DNA of 12,939 nt from Methanobacterium sp. PtaU1.Bin097 (lineage in GTDB: Archaea > Methanobacteriota > Methanobacteria > Methanobacteriales > Methanobacteriaceae): NCBI GenBank assembly GCA_002067325.1, contig MVQY01000057.1:1-12939 (forward strand), written 5' to 3'. The notes under the pieces were generated by a model that saw only the letters and a program-made list of their open reading frames with translations, was not told the origin of the DNA and did no database searches. Every line of letters begins with the position of its first letter. The first letter of the stretch is position 1. Positions 1 to 5,031 of the stretch are shown in pieces. A program made the translations under genes and the position numbers.

Positions 1-736
1 GTTCCGTATTCGAGGTGCTGGTTTGATATACAAAGATATGAGTTCCTTCCTCGCCTTTAAGGGTTTCTTCCTCGCCTTTAAGCCTTAGAATTCTTTTTCT
101 TAGAACAGGGGGGAAGATTCTGACTCTTCCCGGGTTTACCAGAGGGGGATAGTAAAAGCTGGTTATTAGATAAACACTGGGCAATTGAATAAATGAGCGA
201 ACCACCCCCTCTGCCTTTAATTTATCTTTAAGATATTTATACGGTACATCAGTTTGGCAGTGGGTCACCACATGGGTGTGATCCAGACTGATAAAGGGTA
301 CTCTTAATATTTTACTCAGGAGGTTGGTATAAAACTCGAAATCTGATATTATGATATCCGGCTGGAACTCTTTGGCAAAATCCTGCATATATGTAAGGTT
401 TTTATGTAAATCCAGGGGTAGGTCCTTAATCCCATTAAAAAATGTTTTAGCACTGTTTACCTGGTTAGCTTCATAAACGGTGTTAAAGCCTCCGATCCGG
501 TGTACGTTATCGAATTTTTCAGAGAGGTAATCATAAGATCGGCCATGGGCAAAAATAGATACTTCATTTTTCCCAAGAAGGTGCTCTACAATCACTCCAC
601 TGCGTATGGCATGGCCCATTCCCTCTCCACAGACCCCGTAGAGAATTTTTTTACCTATTTCAGGAGATTTTACATTAAACTCTTCAAAACTGCTATCCGG
701 CATTCTGAAGTTGGTTACTCTATTTGTTTTAGGCAA
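1..736 (-). CDS. MJ1255-like glycosyltransferase, N-terminal part (truncated by window edge)
   Basis: An open minus-strand frame of 245 codons runs from 736 off the left edge with no stop. I chose the TTG at 736-734 because a strong SD (GGAGGCG) lies about 6 nt upstream; the first in-frame ATG (703) has no SD. Residues 29-47 carry the nucleotide-sugar glycosyltransferase N-terminal motif (KKILYGVCGEGMGHAIRSG), with glycine-rich GEGMGH. Further on are ISDFEFY (about 130-136) and LDHTHVVTHC (about 151-160), which resemble the archaeal MJ1255-type family (GT-B fold, Glyco_trans_1_3-like). The C-terminal nucleotide-sugar-binding half lies outside the window, so donor and acceptor cannot be guessed. 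The linker holds a 7-residue tandem repeat (LKGEEET/LKGEEGT, 219-232). The gene is divergent from the CofE-like gene. The family call is from recalled motifs. Confidence 0.82.
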   Translation of the reverse strand, partial: MPKTNRVTNFRMPDSSFEEFNVKSPEIGKKILYGVCGEGMGHAIRSGVIVEHLLGKNEVSIFAHGRSYDYLSEKFDNVHRIGGFNTVYEANQVNSAKTFFNGIKDLPLDLHKNLTYMQDFAKEFQPDIIISDFEFYTNLLSKILRVPFISLDHTHVVTHCQTDVPYKYLKDKLKAEGVVRSFIQLPSVYLITSFYYPPLVNPGRVRIFPPVLRKRILRLKGEEETLKGEEGTHIFVYQTSTSNTE

Positions 737-763
737 ATTTCCGCCTCCGATACATCTTAAAGA

Positions 764-781
764 TTTCGAAACCGTTCGAAA
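764..781. repeat. Perfect 7-bp inverted repeat in the glycosyltransferase leader
   Basis: TTTCGAA (764-770), spacer ACCG, TTCGAAA (775-781). It lies 28 bp upstream of the TTG start of the minus-strand glycosyltransferase, inside the divergent spacer. It could be a dimeric operator or, in RNA, a 7-bp stem with a 4-nt loop near the 5' end of the leader. The symmetry is seen directly; any function is inferred. Confidence 0.55.
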
Positions 782-810
782 GGTTATCTGAAGATCTTGC
801 ATTTTGTGAA

Positions 811-818
811 TTATATTA
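811..818 (-). promoter_or_regulatory. Possible TATA box for the glycosyltransferase gene
   Basis: On the minus strand this reads TAATATAA. A start site about 25 nt downstream would fall near 788, giving a leader of roughly 50 nt that begins just before the 764-781 inverted repeat. The assignment rests only on composition and spacing. The opposite strand of this spacer also holds AAATAAATT (861-869), about 20 nt before the ATG of the CofE-like gene. That gene has no visible SD, so it may be leaderless. Confidence 0.35.
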
Positions 819-885
819 CACATTTCTCCTATTTAATTCTAAAGGAAAAATTCTTTAACAAAATAAATTCTAAAGTTAGATTATT

Positions 886-1737
886 ATGAGCACATCAAAT
901 CCTGAGGGTGAATATAAAATCATCCCTGTTGTCACTGATTATATAAAGCCCGGAGAACCTTATGATCCCATCATACACCAAGCCTCAAAATATCTGGAAG
1001 ATGGTGATTTCCTGGTTATCTCGGAAACACCCATAGCCATTTCCCAGGGAAGGATAGTGGATGAACAAAACATCAAACCTTCTATAGCAGCTGTGCTTCT
1101 AGCAGACGTATGGTCCCGGTACATCTGGGGATACATTTTCGGGCCACTATTTGGAATAAAGAGCAGAACGGTAGGAAATCTAAAAAAATTACCTAAAGAA
1201 GCCAGAAATCATAAACAGTTAATATTAGACTATTATGGACTTAAACATGCCCTTAAACCTGCATCTGAAGCAGGGGTTGATTTAAGCAACGTCCCGGGGA
1301 CCAGTGTCTGCCTCCTGCCCGAGGATCCGGAGGGTGTGGTGGAGGATATAAGCTCGAAAATCAGATCCCACTACAGGAAGGAGGTTACAGTTATGATCGT
1401 GGATACAGATGTTACTTACCAGTTTCGTGGGACTAAATTAACATCCATTCCACTGGCCATGCCCGGTATAAAAAAAGATCTGGGCATACTTGCCTATTTA
1501 TTAGGGAGGATAGGGACAGTTAAAGGACCAACCCCCCTGGCGGTATCCAGGAGTGAAAATATAGATAAAATTATTAAAATAGCGAAGATGGCGGAGGATT
1601 ATCAAAAAGAAAGGGATACCAGTATGGGAACAGTTTATGATATGAAGGAAACATTCCATGAGGATATAACTGGAGTTACTATCGAAATGCTGGAATCTGT
1701 TGAGCATACCCCGGCGGTTATTGTTAGGGAGCGATGA
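886..1737 (+). CDS. CofE-like (F420-0:glutamate ligase family) protein, divergent paralogue
   Basis: 283 residues. The N-terminal part (about 11-58: IIPVVTDYIKPGE, then LEDGDFLVISETPIAISQGR) and the middle (EAGVDLSNVPGT, about 128-139; LLPEDPEGV; MIVDTDVTYQFRG, about 170-182) line up from memory with CofE, which adds gamma-linked glutamates to coenzyme F420-0 using GTP. The candidate metal-binding aspartates D132 and D173 are kept. The familiar TDTNGR stretch is replaced by VDTDVTYQFRG. An insertion-like hydrophobic/basic stretch (about 74-110, containing WSRYIWGYIFGPLFG) differs from classical CofE, and the C-terminal region looks divergent. It is therefore probably a paralogue whose substrate may not be F420. 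The ATG at 886 has no clear SD, consistent with a leaderless transcript. An oligo-T run at 1743-1748, just past the stop, is a likely terminator. Confidence 0.78.
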   Translation: MSTSNPEGEYKIIPVVTDYIKPGEPYDPIIHQASKYLEDGDFLVISETPIAISQGRIVDEQNIKPSIAAVLLADVWSRYIWGYIFGPLFGIKSRTVGNLKKLPKEARNHKQLILDYYGLKHALKPASEAGVDLSNVPGTSVCLLPEDPEGVVEDISSKIRSHYRKEVTVMIVDTDVTYQFRGTKLTSIPLAMPGIKKDLGILAYLLGRIGTVKGPTPLAVSRSENIDKIIKIAKMAEDYQKERDTSMGTVYDMKETFHEDITGVTIEMLESVEHTPAVIVRER

Positions 1738-1742
1738 TGTTG

Positions 1743-1748
1743 TTTTTT
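1743..1748 (+). terminator. Oligo-T terminator after the CofE-like gene
   Basis: A run of six T residues starts 6 nt after the stop codon, with no hairpin. This is the usual form of an intrinsic archaeal terminator. Confidence 0.4.
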
Positions 1749-1792
1749 AAACAAGGGGATTAAGGTGTTGTTATTTATTGATAACATAATAG

Positions 1793-1836
1793 TCACAAAG
1801 ATATAGTACTATCCACACCATATTCACAAAGATATA
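1793..1836. repeat. 13-bp direct repeat flanking a 10-bp palindrome
   Basis: TCACAAAGATATA occurs exactly at 1793-1805 and again at 1824-1836, a period of 31 bp (about three helical turns). The perfect palindrome ATAGTACTAT (1803-1812) overlaps the end of the first copy. Same-face spacing suggests binding sites for a regulator, but no factor can be named. Confidence 0.55.
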
Positions 1837-1936
1837 AATACCATCTGGATCATATATTAAGTATTGATTAGGGGTATTTTTAAGGTCATTACTGTTTGAA
1901 ATTCATCTATTTAATATCCCGGTTGATTAAAAAATT

Positions 1937-1965
1937 CAAGAACACAAATATATTCTTGTTTTTTT
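1937..1965 (+). terminator. Hairpin plus seven T, terminator-like
   Basis: CAAGAA (1937-1942) pairs with TTCTTG (1953-1958) across a 10-nt loop, followed directly by seven T (1959-1965). It lies 200 bp past the previous gene, which already has an oligo-T run, so it may end a separate short transcript starting near 1880 from the TATA-like string at 1851-1859. Confidence 0.4.
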
Positions 1966-2003
1966 AATATTGACCTTTAAAAATTGGACTTATTAAAATT
2001 AAA

Positions 2004-2011
2004 CTTATATA
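2004..2011 (+). promoter_or_regulatory. TATA box of tfe
   Basis: CTTATATA, preceded by an A-rich stretch that could serve as the TFB-recognition element. A start site about 25 nt downstream would fall near 2033, giving a leader of about 32 nt that contains the SD. It is the best-placed TATA box in the window. Confidence 0.6.
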
Positions 2012-2017
2012 GAAAGA

Positions 2018-2039
2018 ACTTAATGCAAATTCATTAAGT
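2018..2039. promoter_or_regulatory. Operator-like palindrome over the predicted tfe start site
   Basis: ACTTAATG (2018-2025), spacer CAAATT, CATTAAGT (2032-2039): perfect 8-bp arms. It begins 6 bp after the TATA box and covers the predicted start site near 2033. Archaeal repressors typically bind here to block RNA polymerase recruitment. The symmetry is seen; the function is inferred. Confidence 0.5.
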
Positions 2040-2052
2040 CTAGTAAAACATG

Positions 2053-2057
2053 GGAGG
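2053..2057 (+). promoter_or_regulatory. Strong ribosome binding site of tfe
   Basis: GGAGG (within GGGAGGA) lies 7 nt before the ATG at 2065 and fixes that start. Confidence 0.8.
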
Positions 2058-2064
2058 AACTTGA

Positions 2065-2553
2065 ATGTTTAACGACACAGCAGTACAGGAAATACTGACC
2101 AGCATAACCAACGACGATGAAAACAGTTTTTCTATCATCAAGTGCATGTTGGAAGGTAAAACCACGGATGAAGAGATAGCTGAGGTTACAGAAATTAGAC
2201 TCAACATAGTAAGGAGAGTCCTATACAAACTGTACGATGCAGGAATCGCTAGCTACAAGAGAAGTAAAGATCCAGAAACACAATGGTACACCTACAACTG
2301 GACTTTTGAAGAGAAGAAGGTATTCGAGATTTTAGACGAAAAATATGAAAAATACTCCAAAGAAGTCAATGATTCACTGGAATATGAAGAAGGAAACATG
2401 TTCTTCGTATGTAAAAACAAGGATCACAGATACAATTTCGAAGAAGCCTCTGAAAATAACTTCACCTGCGGAGAATGTGGGGCTCCACTGGAATATCAGG
2501 ACAACTCCGCAATAATAGATGAATTAAAAGAATTAAAAGATAGAATCAATTAA
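2065..2553 (+). CDS. tfe: Transcription factor E (TFE, TFIIE-alpha homologue)
   Basis: 162 residues, close to the usual length. TFE joins TBP, TFB and RNA polymerase in the archaeal pre-initiation complex and helps open promoter DNA. Residues about 3-80 form the winged helix; the signature stretch NIVRRVLYKLYDAGIASYKR (about 47-66) and DPETQWYTYNW (about 69-79) are highly characteristic. A charged helical linker (about 82-105) leads to a zinc ribbon (about 113-142) and a short C-terminal helix. The ribbon has C135 and C138 as a normal CxxC knuckle, but the first knuckle reads C116-KNKD-H121, so a cysteine appears to be replaced by histidine or lost. The gene has its own TATA box, an operator-like palindrome and a strong SD. 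The HD-domain gene follows after 57 bp. Confidence 0.97.
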   Translation: MFNDTAVQEILTSITNDDENSFSIIKCMLEGKTTDEEIAEVTEIRLNIVRRVLYKLYDAGIASYKRSKDPETQWYTYNWTFEEKKVFEILDEKYEKYSKEVNDSLEYEEGNMFFVCKNKDHRYNFEEASENNFTCGECGAPLEYQDNSAIIDELKELKDRIN

Positions 2554-2610
2554 TTCTATTTAATCTATTTAAATCCTGAGCATCTTTTTAATTTCACTTA
2601 GAGGGCCTAA

Positions 2611-3087
2611 TTGAATCTTAAACTATTAGACGATTTAAACTCCTCCACATACCTAATTGAACATTCTGAAGCTGTATTAGCTAAAGCTCTGGAAATAGCA
2701 ACTAATTTTGATGTAGATTTGGAAATAGTCCGTGCTGGAGCGCTCCTACACGATGTGGGAAGGAACAAAACCCAGGGGATCTGCCATGGGGTAGAGGGTG
2801 CGCAGATTTTAAAGGAACAAGGTTTCCCGAAAGATGTGGTGAGGATTGCAGAAGTGCACGTCGGTGCCGGAATACCACGCGATGAGGCGGGCCTGTTAGG
2901 CCTGCCCTGCCAGGATTACCTGCCGGTAACCTTAGAAGAAAAGATTGTAGCCCACGCCGATAACCTGATACACGGTACCCGGGAAGTTTCCCTGGAATTT
3001 GTAGTGGAAAAGTGGAAAAAAAGCATGGGAAAAAACCACCCATCCATTGATCGTCTGAGAAAACTCCACGGCGAACTGATCATATAA
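2611..3087 (+). CDS. HD-domain (HDIG-type) metal-dependent phosphohydrolase family protein
   Basis: 158 residues starting with TTG at 2611; GAGGG lies 5 nt upstream and supports this start. The HD-superfamily residues are all visible: H18 (EHSEAV), H47-D48 (ALLHDVGR), H59 (CHGVEGA), H83 (EVHVGAG) and D117 (AHADNL). This is the layout of a one- or two-metal phosphohydrolase acting on nucleotides or phosphoesters. The protein is a single compact domain with no sensor or transmembrane segment and fits the archaeal TIGR00295-type family, whose substrate I do not know. It lies 57 bp after tfe, with a T-run (2585-2589) in the gap, so co-transcription with tfe is possible but uncertain. tfuA follows after 111 bp. 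Confidence 0.9.
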   Translation: MNLKLLDDLNSSTYLIEHSEAVLAKALEIATNFDVDLEIVRAGALLHDVGRNKTQGICHGVEGAQILKEQGFPKDVVRIAEVHVGAGIPRDEAGLLGLPCQDYLPVTLEEKIVAHADNLIHGTREVSLEFVVEKWKKSMGKNHPSIDRLRKLHGELII

Positions 3088-3120
3088 CTCGTATCTAGTA
3101 TCATATAAACTCTGTATCTA
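3079..3120. repeat. Imperfect tandem repeat of about 21 bp overlapping the HD gene stop
   Basis: ATCATATAACTCGTATCTA (3079-3097) is followed by a near copy with two extra bases (3100-3120). The first copy encodes the last codons and stop of the HD-domain gene; the second lies outside it. It looks like a local duplication. Both units are AT-rich and could offer extra TATA-like strings. Confidence 0.55.
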
Positions 3121-3122
3121 AT

Positions 3123-3130
3123 TTTATAAA
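3123..3130 (+). promoter_or_regulatory. Possible TATA box of tfuA
   Basis: TTTATAAA lies 69 nt before the tfuA ATG, in the 111-bp gap after the HD-domain gene. It would give a start near 3152 and a leader of about 45 nt. Only spacing and composition support it. Confidence 0.4.
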
Positions 3131-3198
3131 TTAAAAAAAAGATACTGTTATTTTTAATTGCACAAACTAATCGATACAAAAAGTTAGGGGCCCCGCCC

Positions 3199-3846
3199 AT
3201 GGAAAACAGAATCATAATATTCACCGGACCATCACTTCACCCTGAAGAGGCAAGGAAAATTTTAGATGCTGATTACCGCCCACCAGTGGGTAGAGATGAT
3301 ATATTACTGGCTTTAATGGATAAGCCGGAGATAATTGGAGTAATCGATGGTGTTTTCCACCAGAGACCAGCGGTATCCCACAAAGAACTCTTAAAGGCAC
3401 TGGAATCAGGGGTTAAGGTGGTTGGAGGATCGAGTATGGGTGCCTTGAGGGCTTCTGAACTGGATGATATGGGAATGATCGGTGTAGGGAAGGTTTATAA
3501 GGCATATAAATCTGGTGAGATAGAATCAGATGATGATGTGGCCGTGGTTTTCAACCCGGAAACCAAGAAGCAGCACTCAGAAGCACTTATTAGCATGAAC
3601 TATAATTTTAAGAAGGCCTGTGAAGAAGGCCTGATATCACAGGAAGACTTAATAGAATTAAACAGCACAGCCAAAACAATATTCTACCCTAAAAGGACGT
3701 ACAGATCGGTTATAATGAATTCAAACCTTGATACAGATAAAAAAGACAATCTAATGAAATATATCCGTGAAAAAGGGGTAGATATCAAGAGAGAAGACGC
3801 ACTTTTGGTTTTAAAATACATAAAGGAAAATTTAATGGATGAATGA
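3199..3846 (+). CDS. tfuA: TfuA-domain protein, likely McrA-glycine thioamidation partner
   Basis: 215 residues. The N-terminal half is a typical TfuA core: IIIFTGPSLHPEEARKIL (about 5-22), ADYRPPVGRDDILLAL (about 24-39), IGVIDGVFHQRPAVSHKELL (about 46-65) and GGSSMGALRASELDDMGMIG (about 76-95). In methanogens TfuA assists the YcaO enzyme that converts a glycine of methyl-coenzyme M reductase alpha subunit (McrA) to thioglycine, and is thought to help deliver sulfur. The C-terminal part (about 130-215) is helical and variable. No ycaO is present in this window, so the partner must be elsewhere. The ATG at 3199 is preceded by the self-complementary GGGGCCCC (3187-3194), an odd GC block in an AT-rich leader. 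A larE-like gene follows 83 bp downstream on the same strand. Confidence 0.88.
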   Translation: MENRIIIFTGPSLHPEEARKILDADYRPPVGRDDILLALMDKPEIIGVIDGVFHQRPAVSHKELLKALESGVKVVGGSSMGALRASELDDMGMIGVGKVYKAYKSGEIESDDDVAVVFNPETKKQHSEALISMNYNFKKACEEGLISQEDLIELNSTAKTIFYPKRTYRSVIMNSNLDTDKKDNLMKYIREKGVDIKREDALLVLKYIKENLMDE

Positions 3847-3914
3847 ATTCTTGCAAACATCAAATCAATGAATAAACAGGTGAAAATTTAATTTTGAACA
3901 ATTTATATTAAACA

Positions 3915-3925
3915 AGGGGCTGATC
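3915..3925 (+). promoter_or_regulatory. Extended SD deciding a TTG start
   Basis: AGGGGCTGATC matches the extended archaeal SD (AGGAGGTGATC) at 9 of 11 positions and ends 4 nt before the TTG at 3930. It supports TTG as the real start. The TATA-like TTTATATT at 3902-3909 is too close to produce a leader carrying this site, so the gene is probably read from further upstream. Confidence 0.5.
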
Positions 3926-3929
3926 ATCT

Positions 3930-4982
3930 TTGGAACTACAACAAAAACTGGACAAAGTCAAAGATTACCTGAAGGATAAAAAGGTAGTGGTAGCTTTCTC
4001 CGGCGGTGCTGACAGTACGTTACTCGCCAAGTTGGCCTTTGAATCAGCACCTGAAGCTGTTGCAGTAACGGTTGATGGTGGAGTTCTACCTAAAAATTTC
4101 AAAGATAAAGCCCGTAAAATCGCAGGAGAAATAGGCATCCCACACGAGGTTTTAAGTGAAAATTTCTTAAAAGACGAGTTATTCCGCTCGAATCCGCCTC
4201 AAAGATGTTATATATGTAAAAATAAGATGTACACCATACTCGAGCAATATACAAAGGACAAGGGTTTCGATGCAATCGCTGACGGCACTAATATAAGCGA
4301 TTTATTAGAAGATCGGCCGGGAATGATGGTGAATTACGAGAAAAATATATCAACACCACTGGTATATGCTGGACTCACTGCTGAGGAAGTAAGGGAAACC
4401 CTGAAGCATTTAAATCTGGATTATTCCCAGTCGACAACCTGCTACGCTACCAGAATACCCACCGGCACGGAACTCACCACCAAGAAGATCAACAGGATAG
4501 AATATGCAGAGACCCTGATCCAGAACATCACCGGACTGGAAATGGTTAGGGTACGGGACGACCATGGAGAAGCACGTATAGAGATATCTGATGTTGATAA
4601 ACTCTTAAACAGTTCCATATTGAATCATATAAACTCAGAACTAAATGCTGTTGGGTTTAAAAAGGTTTTACTAGACGTAACTGCCTATGGTGACTCAGAT
4701 AAGGAACTGGTTATCTATAAACCCTGCCAGGACGAGGCCGATAAGATAATGTTTGAAACAGAGCTCCCTTACCAGATTGATATCCAGGAAACCTGCCACC
4801 AACTGGAAAACTTGGGAGAAGTCAAGTGCTCAACCAAGATGGGAGTGGCCATGGTAGACCTGGATGAAAGTAACATCACCATCTTCGGTAAGGGCAAAAT
4901 CGTAGCTCGACGGGTTAAAGATAAGTTTACTGCCCAAGAATTAATGACCAGGGTGTTACCGCTTATAAGAAGGATTATTTAG
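3930..4982 (+). CDS. larE: LarE-type ATP-dependent sulfurtransferase (PP-loop) with C-terminal extension
   Basis: 350 residues from a TTG start. The N-PP-loop is clear: VVVAFSGGADSTLLAKLA (19-36, SGGxDS). The rest of the LarE pattern follows: RCYICKNKMY (92-101), ADGTNISDLLEDRPGM (117-132), and STTCYATRIPTGTELT (168-183), whose C171 aligns with the sacrificial cysteine of Lactobacillus LarE. LarE activates a substrate carboxylate with ATP and adds sulfur, in bacteria for the lactate racemase nickel-pincer cofactor. C93 and C96 plus C171 form the three-cysteine signature of LarE proteins that carry an iron-sulfur cluster instead of sacrificing a cysteine. The usual protein is about 270-280 residues; this one has about 80 more, with C266, C289 and C300. 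No larA, larB or larC is visible here, so the substrate may be different. Confidence 0.88.
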   Translation: MELQQKLDKVKDYLKDKKVVVAFSGGADSTLLAKLAFESAPEAVAVTVDGGVLPKNFKDKARKIAGEIGIPHEVLSENFLKDELFRSNPPQRCYICKNKMYTILEQYTKDKGFDAIADGTNISDLLEDRPGMMVNYEKNISTPLVYAGLTAEEVRETLKHLNLDYSQSTTCYATRIPTGTELTTKKINRIEYAETLIQNITGLEMVRVRDDHGEARIEISDVDKLLNSSILNHINSELNAVGFKKVLLDVTAYGDSDKELVIYKPCQDEADKIMFETELPYQIDIQETCHQLENLGEVKCSTKMGVAMVDLDESNITIFGKGKIVARRVKDKFTAQELMTRVLPLIRRII

Positions 4983-4984
4983 GT

Positions 4985-5025
4985 TTAGTTTTTTAAAAAA
5001 TAATTTAGTTTAATTTTATTTTCGA
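4985..5025. terminator. Convergent T-rich terminator region
   Basis: The gap between larE (plus) and the phosphoesterase (minus) holds TTTTTT followed by AAAAAA (about 4989-5000) plus further T-rich strings. Read from either side this gives oligo-T runs, fitting a shared bidirectional terminator. Confidence 0.5.
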
Positions 5026-5031
5026 CAATTT

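Larger units (their letters stand above)
1738..2064. other. 327-bp AT-rich spacer upstream of tfe
   Basis: There is no convincing coding frame. The spacer holds a 13-bp direct repeat (1793-1805, 1824-1836), a 10-bp palindrome between the copies (ATAGTACTAT, 1803-1812), TATA-like strings (1831-1839 and 1851-1859), a hairpin followed by seven T (1937-1965), and the tfe promoter and operator-like palindrome (2004-2039). For a single downstream gene this spacer is long and structured. A small RNA transcribed from about 1880 to 1965 is possible but unproven. Confidence 0.6.

Noticed and set aside
500..760. Plus-strand frame of 86 codons
   Set aside because: It lies antisense to the glycosyltransferase, whose minus frame has clear family motifs and an SD; the plus frame shows no recognisable pattern.
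1738..2064. CRISPR array or tRNA in the long spacer
   Set aside because: There are only two copies of a 13-bp repeat, no regular spacers, and no cloverleaf or CCA-like end could be drawn.
2702..3224. Minus-strand frames across the HD-domain gene
   Set aside because: They are antisense shadows of a gene with all HD metal ligands in place.
3902..3909. TATA box giving a leaderless larE transcript
   Set aside because: The start would fall at the TTG itself, contradicting the well-formed extended SD at 3915-3925.
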